NCBI GenBank assembly: GCA_041844915.1
Contig: JBGZBY010000087.1
Span: 1-64,000 of the forward strand
DNA: 64,000 nt
Direction of reading: 5' to 3'
DNA from: W11650 sp041844915
GTDB lineage: Bacteria > Bacillota > Clostridia > Lachnospirales > Vallitaleaceae
Shown: positions 27,238 through 36,616 of the stretch, piece by piece
How the letters are laid out: each line of letters starts with the position of its first letter
How positions within the stretch are numbered: position 1 is the stretch's first letter
Translations under genes and position numbers: made by a program
Notes under the pieces: generated by a model
The model's database searches: none
The model's input: only the letters and a program-made list of their open reading frames with translations
What the model was told of the DNA's origin: nothing

Positions 27238-28137
27238 ATGAAATTGAAAAAAAAATATAGACAAATAAAACAGACCTTTCAGTATCAATCCTTGTTGGTG
27301 CCGGCATTGGTTTTGTATATTCTTTTTGTCGCCATACCATTTTTTACTACCTTTTTCTTTAGCATTACCAATTATAATCGTTATCATCCGGTAGATTATG
27401 TTGTGGTAGGATTTAGAAATTATGCGCAGGTATTTCAGATGGATATGCTGAAGGTAGCAATGCTCAATTCTATAAAGTATGCTATTTTTATGACTTTTTT
27501 TCAGTCGTTGATTGCTATTCCGCTGGCGGTGATTTTAAATAGAAAGCTTATTGGAAAAAATTTTTTTCGGGCGGCCTTCTTTTTACCGGCAATGTTTTCG
27601 CCTCTGGTTATGGGATTTTTATGGCAGGTTATGATGGGACCGAAGGAAACGGGACTGATTAATCAGTTCCTTATGAAGCTGGGCCTAGAATCCTTTGGAT
27701 TTTTAAGCAGTCAGCACGGATTAAATTCTATTATTGTTACGCAGGTATGGCAGTGGGTAGGCTGGGCGGTTGTTATCTATCTGGCAAATCTTCAAACAAT
27801 TCCGGAGGATATGATTCAGGCTGCAAAAATTGATGGAGCAAATAAGCTTCAGATTTTTGCAAAAATTACACTGCCGCTTTTGTACCCGGGAGTTACAGTG
27901 GTTCTGGTCAGCTCTTTGGTAGGCGGCTTGAAGGTTTATGATATTGTGCAGTCTATGACCGGAGGCGGTCCGGGATATGCGACGGAAACCATTATCAGCG
28001 CGATGATTAAGGTGGGCTTTACAGAGGGAAATTATAGTTTGGCGGCGGCGTTTGGCGTTGTCTTTTTCCTGCTGGTTATGGCATTTACCGTCGGCTTGCT
28101 GAGTATTCTGAAAAAGTGGGAAAAGGGAGTGGCGTAA
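27238..28137 (+). CDS. Sugar ABC transporter permease, MalF type
   Basis: Inner-membrane permease with about six membrane spans and the EAA loop in DMIQAAKIDGANKLQIFAKI. I start at ATG 27238, where GAGGAG lies 8 nt upstream; an earlier in-frame ATG at 27199 has no good ribosome binding site. The length is 299 residues. No ATPase is encoded here, so a shared MsmK-like ATPase elsewhere is probably used. Confidence 0.94.
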   Translation: MKLKKKYRQIKQTFQYQSLLVPALVLYILFVAIPFFTTFFFSITNYNRYHPVDYVVVGFRNYAQVFQMDMLKVAMLNSIKYAIFMTFFQSLIAIPLAVILNRKLIGKNFFRAAFFLPAMFSPLVMGFLWQVMMGPKETGLINQFLMKLGLESFGFLSSQHGLNSIIVTQVWQWVGWAVVIYLANLQTIPEDMIQAAKIDGANKLQIFAKITLPLLYPGVTVVLVSSLVGGLKVYDIVQSMTGGGPGYATETIISAMIKVGFTEGNYSLAAAFGVVFFLLVMAFTVGLLSILKKWEKGVA

Positions 28138-28138
28138 A

Positions 28139-28969
28139 ATGAAAAAAGAAATTTTAGAAAATCGTGTGCTGACGGGACTGGTTTTTTTGCTGGTAGTATT
28201 TTGGATGATTCCGGTTTATTATTTAGTAGTTTCCACCTTTAAGACAGGAGCGATGGTGGCGGCGGATCCCCTAGGCCTGCCGAAAAGCCTTGATTTTTCC
28301 GGCTATGGAAAAGCCTTTTACGACATGGAGTTTCCGAGAGCGCTGGCAAATACTTTGTTTATTGCGGGAATGAGCGTAGCTGTCAACTTGATAGTCAGCA
28401 CCTTGGCGGCCTACACGCTGGCAAGGCGGCAAAGTAAAATCAACTCCGCTATATATATGTTTTTTCTGATAGGCATGATGGTTCCTGTGCAGATGGGACT
28501 TTCGGGGCTTTATCGTATTATGAGCACTTTAAAACTGGTCAATAATCCGTTTTCTGTGGTGTTGATCAATGCAGCGGGAAGCACGATTAGTTCTATTTTT
28601 TTAATCAAATCCTTTATTTCCTCGGCGATTCCAGTGGAGATTGAAGAAGCAGCAAGAATTGACGGCTGCGGCGTTTACGCTATGCTGCTTCGGATTGTCA
28701 TGCCTTTGTTAAAGCCGGTTCTTGCGACAGTAAGCATTATGGTTATGCTGGGAACATGGAATGATTATCTAAATCCCTCTCTTTTTCTTCACAGCAGAGA
28801 AAAAAATGTGATTTTGCAGGAGGTTTATCGCAATGTGGGGCAGTTTTCCACGGATTGGGCAAGCTTGTTTCCTATGCTGATATTGGGGATTTTGCCATTA
28901 ACCCTTATTTATATTGGTTTGCAAAAATTTATTATTAGCGGTGTTACACAGGGAGCGGTAAAAGGCTGA
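28139..28969 (+). CDS. Sugar ABC transporter permease, MalG type
   Basis: Second permease, 276 residues and about six membrane spans, with the EAA loop EIEEAARIDGCGVYAMLLRI. Its start is one base after the previous stop, so it is translationally coupled to the MalF-type gene. No glycosidase or ATPase follows. The 166 bases to the convergent ABC-F gene show nothing recognisable. Confidence 0.94.
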   Translation: MKKEILENRVLTGLVFLLVVFWMIPVYYLVVSTFKTGAMVAADPLGLPKSLDFSGYGKAFYDMEFPRALANTLFIAGMSVAVNLIVSTLAAYTLARRQSKINSAIYMFFLIGMMVPVQMGLSGLYRIMSTLKLVNNPFSVVLINAAGSTISSIFLIKSFISSAIPVEIEEAARIDGCGVYAMLLRIVMPLLKPVLATVSIMVMLGTWNDYLNPSLFLHSREKNVILQEVYRNVGQFSTDWASLFPMLILGILPLTLIYIGLQKFIISGVTQGAVKG

Positions 28970-29135
28970 AATACAAGGCGGACAGCAAAAATAAAAATGC
29001 TCTGCATTAATCTGATGTAAATTCCTTATCAGAAGGAGAGGATCGAAGGATTGTAAAATCCGTCAGATGCCGCGAAGGTGCTTGCAGGGGAAGGTAGAAA
29101 GAAGGCTCTAAAACAAAATGTCGGGATTTTTTAAA

Positions 29136-31124
29136 TTAAATTAATTCGTCCAATTCCTCATAATATTCTAAGAGCGTTTCTTCTAGGCTCTCTTTTTGAC
29201 TAGAAATTTCATGAGCCTTTTCATAATCGGTGAAAACATCTTCGCTGGCAAGGAGCAGATCCAGCTCGGAAATTCGCTGCTCGGTTCTGTCAATCATTTC
29301 CTCCAGCTTTTTCTGGCGGCTTAGCCGTTTTTGGCTGCGGGCTTTTTCTTCCTTTTCAAGGAGCCAATCTTTTTTGGAGCTGCTGATTGCCTCTGAAGCT
29401 TTTTCAGCGGCAGGGGCAATTCGATTGGAGGGAGCCAAATCCAAAAAACTGGCTGGTCTTGCCGGAGAGGCAGCGAGCGGCTCGATTGGCTCGATTGGCG
29501 TCAGCCCTTGCAATTGGCGCTTTTTTTCCACAAAGTCGTCGTAATTGCCCAGATATTCGGTCAGACCATAATTTTCCAGTTCAACTACTTTGGTGGCAAT
29601 GCGGTTGATGAAATAGCGGTCGTGCGAGATAAAAAAGAGCGTTCCGCTATAATGACTAAGCGCGTTTTCCAAAACTTCGCGGCTGACTAGATCAAGGTGG
29701 TTGGTCGGCTCGTCCAGCAGCAGGAAATTTCCCTCGGTTAGCATCATTTTAGCAAGCGATAAGCGTCCCTTTTCTCCGCCGGAAAGGGAGCTGATCTTTT
29801 GAAATACGTCGTCGCCGGTAAATAAGAAAGCAGCAAGCAAGCTACGAATTTCCGTATTGGTCATTTTGGGAAATTGATCGGAAATTTCTTCAAACAGGCT
29901 ATTGTGCATGTTTAGATTGCTATGCTCCTGATCATAGCAACTGACTTCCACATTTTTCCCCAAACGCACGGTGCCGCTGTCAGGGGCGACCTCATTTTGC
30001 AGGATTCGGAACAGCGTGGTTTTTCCGCTGCCGTTTTCTCCAACCAGTGCAACTCGTTCTCCTTTAAAGATTTGATAATTCAGATTCCGAAACAAGGTCA
30101 ACTCACCGAAGGCTTTGCTGATATTTTCCAGATCCAGGACGTCATTGCCGGATTCTTTTTTGGGGGAAAGGGAAAAATGCATAGCGTCATTGGCGCTTAA
30201 AGGCTTTTCTATTCGCTCTATTTTGCTGAGAAGCTTTTCGCGGCTTTCGGCGCGGCGCACAAATTTTTCACGGTTGCGGGCGCGCAGGGTGTCGATAATA
30301 TTTTGTTGACGCGTTAGTTCCTTTTGCTGGTTGAGATAGGCTTTTTCTGCCAGCTCTCGGCGAATTTCTCGTTGCTCAAGGTAATAGGAATAATTCCCTT
30401 CATAAAAATCCAGCTTGCCAAAGGACAGCTCAAAGACCCGATTGACGACCTTATCCAGAAAGTAGCGGTCATGGCTGATGATAAAAAGTGCGCCTTGATA
30501 TTCGGCTAAAAAGCTTTCCAGCCAAGTAATTGCCTTTAAGTCCAAATGGTTGGTCGGCTCGTCCAAGAGCAGCAGATCAGGCTTTTGCAAAAGCAGCTTT
30601 GCCAGTGCCAGTCTTGTTTTTTGGCCGCCGGATAAGGTCGATACGGGCTGCTCAAAGCGCGACTCCTCGAAGCCCAGACCATGCAGGATACCATGGACAA
30701 AGCTTTTATAGCCGTATCCGTTCAATTGCTCAAAGCGGTGATGAAGGCCATCGTATTCCTGAATTAGCTGTAATTGCTGCACTTCGGTGTTCTCCGGAGC
30801 AGCCATTTGCGCATTTACCTGGGATAGCCTTTTTTCCAGAGTGACAATCTCAGTATTGGCTGAATAAATTTCATCGTAGAGGCTCTTGGCGGATTCAAAT
30901 TCCGCGCTTTGCGCCAAATAGCCCAGACGGAGATCGGCTTTTTTGTAGATTTGGCCGCTTCCGGCAGAAAGCTCGTCGGTTAAAATTTTAAACAAGGTTG
31001 TTTTGCCGGCCCCGTTATTGCCGATTAGGGCAATTTTTTCATTTTCATTGATATGAAAGGCCAGATCTTTAATAATAAATTCTTCAATATAAGCAAAGGA
31101 CAAATCCTTAACAGACAGTAGCAT
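29136..31124 (-). CDS. ABC-F family ATPase
   Basis: Soluble twin-ATPase of the ABC-F family, which acts on ribosomes as a translation factor or antibiotic-protection factor. It has two nucleotide-binding domains: GNNGAGKTT with TLSGGQKTRLALAKLL, and GENGSGKTT with SLSGGEKGRLSLAKMM. They are joined by a charged linker with repeated EKAYLNQQKELTRQQN-like helices. A C-terminal coiled-coil (about residues 570-660) is present. The length is 662 residues, as in the YdiF/Uup-type branch. AGGAGGGG precedes the ATG. A long leader with possible attenuation (31125-31366) suggests regulated expression. Antibiotic resistance cannot be claimed from sequence alone. Confidence 0.93.
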   Translation of the reverse strand: MLLSVKDLSFAYIEEFIIKDLAFHINENEKIALIGNNGAGKTTLFKILTDELSAGSGQIYKKADLRLGYLAQSAEFESAKSLYDEIYSANTEIVTLEKRLSQVNAQMAAPENTEVQQLQLIQEYDGLHHRFEQLNGYGYKSFVHGILHGLGFEESRFEQPVSTLSGGQKTRLALAKLLLQKPDLLLLDEPTNHLDLKAITWLESFLAEYQGALFIISHDRYFLDKVVNRVFELSFGKLDFYEGNYSYYLEQREIRRELAEKAYLNQQKELTRQQNIIDTLRARNREKFVRRAESREKLLSKIERIEKPLSANDAMHFSLSPKKESGNDVLDLENISKAFGELTLFRNLNYQIFKGERVALVGENGSGKTTLFRILQNEVAPDSGTVRLGKNVEVSCYDQEHSNLNMHNSLFEEISDQFPKMTNTEIRSLLAAFLFTGDDVFQKISSLSGGEKGRLSLAKMMLTEGNFLLLDEPTNHLDLVSREVLENALSHYSGTLFFISHDRYFINRIATKVVELENYGLTEYLGNYDDFVEKKRQLQGLTPIEPIEPLAASPARPASFLDLAPSNRIAPAAEKASEAISSSKKDWLLEKEEKARSQKRLSRQKKLEEMIDRTEQRISELDLLLASEDVFTDYEKAHEISSQKESLEETLLEYYEELDELI

Positions 31125-31228
31125 AATAAGCCCCTCCTGCGGACAAATTTTTATGATTTTTCATGGTCTTTTCCTGCTGGTTGAGATTTTCTGGTGCAGG
31201 GCTTCGCATGGATATAGTCCATGCCTTG

Positions 31229-31312
31229 TCATAAACAGAAGCGGCGCTTCTCGAAAAAATTTTTCGCTTTTTTCAGTGGCTTCTGTTTTGAACGATAGCG
31301 GGGAATCTGCAT
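31229..31312 (-). CDS. Candidate leader peptide of the ABC-F gene
   Basis: A 27-codon open frame (MQIPRYRSKQ..., very basic, ending FCL) lies inside the ABC-F leader, downstream of its promoter and about 100 nt before the main gene. Its codons span the sequences that form the alternative hairpins at 31236-31285. ABC-F resistance genes are often controlled by ribosome stalling on such peptides. No clear ribosome binding site is visible, which weakens the call. Confidence 0.3.
   Translation of the reverse strand: MQIPRYRSKQKPLKKAKNFFEKRRFCL
31236..31285 (-). promoter_or_regulatory. Mutually exclusive hairpins in the ABC-F leader
   Basis: On the minus strand a 3' hairpin, AGAAGC-GCC-GCTTCT (31251-31237), is followed by GTTT. 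An upstream CAGAAGC (31285-31279) can instead capture GCTTCTG (31242-31236). The two pairings exclude each other, as in an attenuator. A further hairpin, GCATGGA/TCCATGC (31206-31224), follows. Confidence 0.35.
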
Positions 31313-31372
31313 ATAAGCGGCTGCAGCCGGTATTTTAATTTTTTCCGGACAAATAGTCCCTTTGTCTTTGCC

Positions 31373-31401
31373 ATTATAAACTAAAAGTCTAGGCTTAGCA
31401 A
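31373..31401 (-). promoter_or_regulatory. Probable promoter of the ABC-F gene
   Basis: On the minus strand TTGCTA (31401-31396) and TATAAT (31378-31373) are 17 bases apart. The leader would be about 240 nt. Confidence 0.6.
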
Positions 31402-31595
31402 CGAGAAAGTTTAAAAAATTAAATTCCGATAGGGCAGGGAAGTAAAAGAACAAGGCCTTAAGGAAGGTAAGAGCAGAGATAAATACAGCCGGAGGCGATT
31501 GAAAATGCTCAGGAAAGTGGCATTGGCCAAAGAGATGACGGAAAGCGGAGGAATGCAAGGGAGAAGCATAATTATAAGAAAATACCAGGAGGCTA

Positions 31596-31624
31596 TCGAC
31601 AAGCAGTAAAAATGTGAGTATAAT
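31596..31624 (+). promoter_or_regulatory. Probable promoter of the epimerase gene
   Basis: TCGACA (31596-31601) and TATAAT (31619-31624) are 17 bases apart, leaving a leader of about 160 nt. Confidence 0.5.
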
Positions 31625-31790
31625 AGATTCGGTGCTAAAATGAGAGAAAGCATGGAAATGAAGATGGCAAGCAGAAGTAAGGGAGAGCAATCAGGCGGAA
31701 AGGATAAAGAAGCGGCGTATATGATGGCAATGGGGTAGCAGGGCCGCATAAATCACAGCAAGCACATTCAAGTCATGAAAAGGAGGATTT

Positions 31791-32663
31791 ATGATTTATC
31801 AAATTAAAAATGAGGAACTGCAAATTGACGTTCATTCCCTAGGAGCAGAGCTTTGGTCGATTAAGGACAGAGCCGGGAAGGAATATCTGTGGCAGGGTGA
31901 TGAAAACACATGGAAGAATCGGGCGACCAATCTTTTCCCAACTTGTGGGAGGATGACGAACGGAATATATACTTATCAGGGTAGGGAATACGAAATGGAA
32001 ATACATGGCTTTGCCAAAGAAAAGGAATTTGAAGTGGTGGAGCAGTGTGAGAATAAGCTGGTACTGGCAATTACCGAGGATGAATCGACCTATTCCCGTT
32101 ATCCCTTCCGCTTTCGTTTTTTGGTTGGCTTTGAATTGGTTGGCAGAACAATCAAACAAAGCTACATGGTAGAAAACAAGGATGATAAAATTATGTACTT
32201 TGCTGTCGGCGGGCATCCAGGTTTTCAGATTCCGATTGAGGACGGACTTTGTTTTGAGGACTATGAAATCCTTTTTGAAAGACCGGAGATTCCGCAGATA
32301 TTGCTATCGCCAGAATATTTTATGACAGAAGAGAAAGTACCTTGTCCAGCGATTAAAAATGGGAAAATGTCGCTGCGCCATGAATTGTTTGATAGAGATG
32401 CTTTGATCTTAAATGAGATGGGCAAAGAAGTTGTTATTCAAAGCGAGAAGGCGAAAAAGAAAATACGAGTATCCTTTCCCGATATGAGATATCTGGCAAT
32501 CTGGCATCGCCCGCATACTAAAGCGGCGTTTGTGTGTGTTGAGCCATGGACAAGCCTGCCTGCTCGCCAAGGAGTGATTGAGGATTTAGAGAAAAAAGAA
32601 GATATGGTAGCATTACCTGCCGGCGGGTTTTATAAAAATCGATGGGAGATTGAACTTTTGTAG
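31791..32663 (+). CDS. Aldose 1-epimerase family protein
   Basis: Galactose-mutarotase-like protein of 290 residues, a beta-sandwich fold that interconverts sugar anomers. Visible features are LFPTCGRMTNG, a His in EIHGFAKEKEF, AVGGHPGFQIP with the second conserved His, and FVCVEPWTSLP with a conserved Glu. The family also contains hexose-6-phosphate epimerases, so the exact sugar is unknown. AGGAGG precedes the ATG. It is monocistronic and closed by a long hairpin. Confidence 0.9.
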   Translation: MIYQIKNEELQIDVHSLGAELWSIKDRAGKEYLWQGDENTWKNRATNLFPTCGRMTNGIYTYQGREYEMEIHGFAKEKEFEVVEQCENKLVLAITEDESTYSRYPFRFRFLVGFELVGRTIKQSYMVENKDDKIMYFAVGGHPGFQIPIEDGLCFEDYEILFERPEIPQILLSPEYFMTEEKVPCPAIKNGKMSLRHELFDRDALILNEMGKEVVIQSEKAKKKIRVSFPDMRYLAIWHRPHTKAAFVCVEPWTSLPARQGVIEDLEKKEDMVALPAGGFYKNRWEIELL

Positions 32664-32691
32664 AAAATGACTGAAGGCGTAAACCTTAAAA

Positions 32692-32735
32692 AGCCAAAAT
32701 CGGACAGCCTCGGAAACGACTGTCCGATTTTGGCT
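32692..32735. terminator. Long perfect hairpin after the epimerase gene
   Basis: AGCCAAAATCGGACAG (32692-32707) pairs perfectly over 16 bases with CTGTCCGATTTTGGCT (32720-32735). The T tract is on the minus-strand side (TTTTTAAGG), but the stem itself is long enough to act on the plus strand. Confidence 0.7.
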
Positions 32736-32766
32736 GTTAGCAGAGAAGAAGCTTTGGCGATACAAT

Positions 32767-32795
32767 TTGACTTATGAGCTTTTTTGTATTATAAT
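32767..32795 (+). promoter_or_regulatory. Strong promoter of the nucleotidase gene
   Basis: TTGACT (32767-32772) and a perfect TATAAT (32790-32795) are 17 bases apart. The leader is about 150 nt, with no recognised riboswitch. Confidence 0.7.
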
Positions 32796-32950
32796 AAAGC
32801 TGTCACAGGTGATTCCGATATATGCCCCCAGCAGGAGGTTTGTTTTTATGATAAAAACGGACAGCTCAGCAGAAATGACGAAGAGATAGAGAGTCGTTTT
32901 ATAGGGATATAGCGGGATTTTTTTTGAGCACTATTTTAGGAGGTGTTTCC

Positions 32951-35089
32951 ATGAGGAGGAAATATGTAGCATTGTTTATGGCTCTGGTTTTGCTACTATC
33001 AGCGCCGAGCTTGGTTTTGGCGGCGGAAAAGGATGCCGTAAACAGCTTACAGGAATTGAAACTGCTGGATAAGGAAGGGAATACGGAAGAAAAGCTGTCA
33101 GCGCAGCTTTCACGGGCAGAAGGCCTGACGATGGTTTTAAAGGCCATTGGCTACTCGCAGACAGAAGCCGAAAAAGAAGAATATGTTAAGCTCAGTACCT
33201 TTAAGGATGTACCGGAATGGTTTAAGGGCTATGCCGGACTGGGAAAAGCTTTGAATATTACGACAGGCAAGAATGAGGAGGTATTTGATCCGGAGGCGAA
33301 GCTGACTTGTCATGATTTTATCACCTTCCTGCTGCGGGCGCTAAAGCATAATGCTGCGAAGGCTTGGGAATCGGCGGATAGCTTAGCCAAAGAATTTGGC
33401 TTAATAGCGGCAGATACTGATATTGAAGCGCCGATCACCAAAAAAGAAGCAGCGGCGATCGTACTGAATGCGCTGAATGCCCCAATGCAGGCAGGAGTCG
33501 CCAATCAGACCCTGGGACAATTTCTGATCTATCGCGGCGTGATTGCCAAGGAAAAGGCCAAAGAATTAGGCTTGAAGGAATTGGCTCAAGCGGCGGATAA
33601 AGTGGATATTCTTTATTTTAATGACTTTCATGGTAATATTAAAGAGGAAATTACTGGTCGCAAGCGGAATATTGGCATGAGCAAAATGGTTGGTTTTGTG
33701 AATGAGTATATAGCGCAAAATCCCAATTCTTTTGTATTATCTGGTGGCGATAACTATCAGGGAACCGCAGAGTCGAATTTGACTTATGGCAAGCCAGTCA
33801 GCGCTATGATGAAGGGGATGAACGTATTAGCGTCGGCAGTAGGAAATCATGAATTTGACTGGGGCTCTGAGAGGATCCCGAAATGGGCGGAGGAAGGTAA
33901 TTTTAAGTATGTTGCCAGTAACATTATTGATGATAAAACAGGTAAACCGGCAGCTTGGACAATGCCATATATGATCGTGGAAAAGGCGGGAATTAAAATT
34001 GCCTTGATTGGCTTGGCGCATCCCGATACTCCATCGTTAGTAAGCAAAGGAGCAACAGCCGGCTATACTTTCTCTGATCCAGTGAAAGCGGCGCAGGAAT
34101 GGGTTGATTATTTGAAAGCGGGCAAAGCCAAAGAAGGAAAGCCGGATGTAATCATTGCCCTTACTCATATTGATTCGGATCAGGACAGCAAGACCAAAGA
34201 AATTACGGGAAATGCAGCGGATTTAGCAAACAAAGTCAAGGGTCTTGACGGCATTTTATCGGCGCATAGTCATCGTCCGGTTTCTGGCAAGGTAAACGGA
34301 GTTGAAATCATGCAGGCATACTGCTACGGCAGAACAGTTGGTATCATGACCGTAGAAAAGAAGGACGGAAAATTTGTGATTAGCTCTAAATTAAATCAGG
34401 GAGCTGACATCAAAGATGTTATCTTAAAGGATAGCGACACTGAAAAATTTTATGCAGAGCTGCAAAAAGAAATCGAGCCGATTACCAAGGAAGTTATTGG
34501 CCAGGCTGGCGAAGCCTTTACCCATAATCGTGGGGATAAAGGAACCAATACATTATTAGGCAGATGGGCATGTGAAGTCATGGCAGAGAGGACAGGAGCG
34601 CAGATTGCCATTCAAAATGGCGGAGGATTGCGCAGAACCTTGGAAAAGGGTGATATTACGATGGGTGATTTATATGAGGTTATGCCATTTGACAATTATC
34701 TGGTAGTGATGGATCTACCGGGGGAAGATATCAAAAAGGCAATTGATCATGGTATTATTAATCCCAATATTACGGATGGCTCGTTTAGTGGATTGATAGT
34801 AGAATTTGACTCATCCAAAGAATTTGAAAACAGAATCACTAAAATTACTTTGTCCGACGGTACTCCGTTGGATATGAAGAAAACCTATCGTGTGGTTACC
34901 AATGACTTTATTTTTACCGGTGGTGATAATTATAACTTCAAAAATGCAACCAATGTGGACGAAACCTATGTTCCGGTCAGAGATGTTTTTGTAGAAGTAA
35001 TTAAAAAGGCGAAAACAATTACTCCTAAGAAGATTGATTATATTAAAGATATAAAAAATTCGACCATGGAGATGAAGCCGGCAGCATAA
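32951..35089 (+). CDS. SLH-anchored surface 5'-nucleotidase
   Basis: Cell-surface phosphohydrolase, probably releasing phosphate and nucleosides from external nucleotides. The domains in order are a signal peptide (about residues 1-25), two to three diverged SLH modules (about 30-200) for cell-wall anchoring, a calcineurin-like metallophosphatase (ILYFNDFHGN, SGGDNYQGT, VGNHEFDWG, SAHSHRPV; about 217-460) and a 5'-nucleotidase C-terminal domain (IAIQNGGGLR, FTGGDNYNF). The start is ATG 32951, with AGGAGGTG upstream, giving 712 residues. A hairpin separates it from the yibE/F-like gene. Confidence 0.93.
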   Translation: MRRKYVALFMALVLLLSAPSLVLAAEKDAVNSLQELKLLDKEGNTEEKLSAQLSRAEGLTMVLKAIGYSQTEAEKEEYVKLSTFKDVPEWFKGYAGLGKALNITTGKNEEVFDPEAKLTCHDFITFLLRALKHNAAKAWESADSLAKEFGLIAADTDIEAPITKKEAAAIVLNALNAPMQAGVANQTLGQFLIYRGVIAKEKAKELGLKELAQAADKVDILYFNDFHGNIKEEITGRKRNIGMSKMVGFVNEYIAQNPNSFVLSGGDNYQGTAESNLTYGKPVSAMMKGMNVLASAVGNHEFDWGSERIPKWAEEGNFKYVASNIIDDKTGKPAAWTMPYMIVEKAGIKIALIGLAHPDTPSLVSKGATAGYTFSDPVKAAQEWVDYLKAGKAKEGKPDVIIALTHIDSDQDSKTKEITGNAADLANKVKGLDGILSAHSHRPVSGKVNGVEIMQAYCYGRTVGIMTVEKKDGKFVISSKLNQGADIKDVILKDSDTEKFYAELQKEIEPITKEVIGQAGEAFTHNRGDKGTNTLLGRWACEVMAERTGAQIAIQNGGGLRRTLEKGDITMGDLYEVMPFDNYLVVMDLPGEDIKKAIDHGIINPNITDGSFSGLIVEFDSSKEFENRITKITLSDGTPLDMKKTYRVVTNDFIFTGGDNYNFKNATNVDETYVPVRDVFVEVIKKAKTITPKKIDYIKDIKNSTMEMKPAA

Positions 35090-35095
35090 AAATGA

Positions 35096-35131
35096 AAATG
35101 CGAGGAAGGTCAAGCGATCTTCCTCGCATTT
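35096..35131 (+). terminator. Hairpin between nucleotidase and YibE/F genes
   Basis: AAATGCGAGGAAG (35096-35108) pairs with CTTCCTCGCATTT (35119-35131), a 13-bp perfect stem. There is no long T tract, so it may only attenuate transcription into the next gene. Confidence 0.6.
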
Positions 35132-35146
35132 ATGAAGGAGATTATT

Positions 35147-36355
35147 TTGAAAAATTGTAAAAAGCAGATTTGTTGGGGGATAGTGGGAGCACTTCTTTTT
35201 TTAGCGCTTTTTGGAGAGTCTGTTGGAGCAAAAACACTAAATAATGATACGGAAATCCGACAATTTTATGAAAGTCAAATGCAGGAAAAGGACTATAAAG
35301 TCGCTAAGGCAATTATCCGAAAAATCGAATACGACGATACTGCGGAAATACGCAAAGATGTGCCAATAGAAGCAGACATTCGGTATCAGCATTTGGTATT
35401 GGAGATTTTAACGGGGGAGCATCGGTCGGAAGTGCTGACGGTTCGTCATACCATTGAAATGATTATGCCGGGAAATTATATATTTAAAGAAAACGATAAG
35501 GTATTGCTTCGCTTAACGGAAAATGCAGAGCATGAAATAGAAACTGTTAAAATTGAAGAGAGAGTTCGAGATTTTTCGATTTATGTTATTATTTTATTAT
35601 TTGCGATATTTATGATTTTGGTTGGAAGAAAGCAGGGAATAAAAGCGCTGCTGTCATTGATGGCGACGATTTTATTGATCTTTTTTGTATATATTCCGAT
35701 GATTTTAAAGGGCATCCCGCCCTTGCTTTTATCCATAATCATTTCAGCAGCGGCGATTGCCATAACGCTGGCAATTATCAGCGGCAGGCATAAAAAAACA
35801 GGGGTGGCCATTTTAGGTACGATCAGCGGAGTGTTGGTGGCCGGTTTTTTGGCGGTTGTTTTTGGAGAATTAGGAAAGCTGACGGGATTGGCTGCGGATA
35901 CGGCGATTAGCTTGGCATATATACCGCATTTTCGCTGGCTTGATTATAAAGGGCTTTTGTTTGGAACTATCATCATTGGTTCGATTGGGGCGGTGATGGA
36001 TGTAGCGCTGTCTATTGCCTCTTCTATGTGGGAAATTTGGGAATTAAATCCCGAAATCTCAGCAAAAAAACTGATTCAATCTGGTATGAATATCGGGCGG
36101 GATATTATGGGCTCTATGTCAAATACGCTGATATTGGCTTATGTAGGAACATCGCTTCATTTGATTATTTTGTTTATGGTTTATAATATCAGTTTTACAG
36201 AAATTATGAATTATGATTCGGTCAATTCTGAGATATTAAGAGCTATGGCAGGCAGTATTGGGCTAATGTTTACCATTCCGGCAACGGTTTGGATTTCGGC
36301 TGCTATTTATTTGAAGCAGAAAGGAAATCTCAGAAGGAATAAAAGCAAATTATGA
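35147..36355 (+). CDS. YibE/F-like multispan membrane protein
   Basis: Integral membrane protein of the YibE/F family, whose function is not established. There is a signal-like first helix (GIVGALLFLALFGESVGA), then a periplasmic beta-rich segment of about 110 residues. Seven or so membrane helices follow, starting at DFSIYVIILLFAIFMILVG, with the conserved IIIGSIGAVMDVALSIASSM region. I choose TTG 35147 because AAGGAG lies 6 nt upstream. The in-frame ATG at 35132 sits inside the hairpin region and lacks a ribosome binding site. The product is 402 residues. Confidence 0.88.
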   Translation: MKNCKKQICWGIVGALLFLALFGESVGAKTLNNDTEIRQFYESQMQEKDYKVAKAIIRKIEYDDTAEIRKDVPIEADIRYQHLVLEILTGEHRSEVLTVRHTIEMIMPGNYIFKENDKVLLRLTENAEHEIETVKIEERVRDFSIYVIILLFAIFMILVGRKQGIKALLSLMATILLIFFVYIPMILKGIPPLLLSIIISAAAIAITLAIISGRHKKTGVAILGTISGVLVAGFLAVVFGELGKLTGLAADTAISLAYIPHFRWLDYKGLLFGTIIIGSIGAVMDVALSIASSMWEIWELNPEISAKKLIQSGMNIGRDIMGSMSNTLILAYVGTSLHLIILFMVYNISFTEIMNYDSVNSEILRAMAGSIGLMFTIPATVWISAAIYLKQKGNLRRNKSKL

Positions 36356-36616
36356 TAAAGAAGCAGTAAGGCGAGTGATATAAAAAGCGGATAAGCCCAT
36401 AAAATATTTGGCGATGTCAAAGCAGAGCTTTGCTTTGGATTTTAAAAATATGAGAAAAAGCCTTCTGTATATTGTATTATAAAGATAGGGCAGGCTTTTG
36501 AAAGAGTAAGAAGTTGAAAAAAGCAAATTATAAAAGAAATTGCAGGAAATAATGCAAAAGCGGTTTTATTTGGAATTGGTGCGATGAAAACTGGCTTGGA
36601 ATAAAAAGGAGAAATT
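36356..36616 (+). other. Intergenic gap before the M18 peptidase
   Basis: AT-rich, 261 bases. A small hairpin, CAAAGC/GCTTTG, near 36418 and several TTGAAA-like boxes are visible, but no well-spaced promoter or terminator. Nothing coding was seen. Confidence 0.4.

Larger units (their letters stand above)
31125..31790. other. Divergent intergenic region between the ABC-F and epimerase genes
   Basis: The 666 bases hold the ABC-F leader and promoter on the minus strand (to about 31401) and a promoter for the plus strand at 31596-31624. Positions 31402-31595 are purine-rich and show nothing recognisable. A 32-codon open frame from ATG 31635 has no ribosome binding site and is not called. Confidence 0.5.

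Noticed and set aside
31229..31690. 153-codon minus-strand open frame upstream of the ABC-F gene
   Set aside because: It runs through the ABC-F promoter and purine-rich non-coding DNA. Only its last 27 codons, inside the leader, are kept as a candidate leader peptide.
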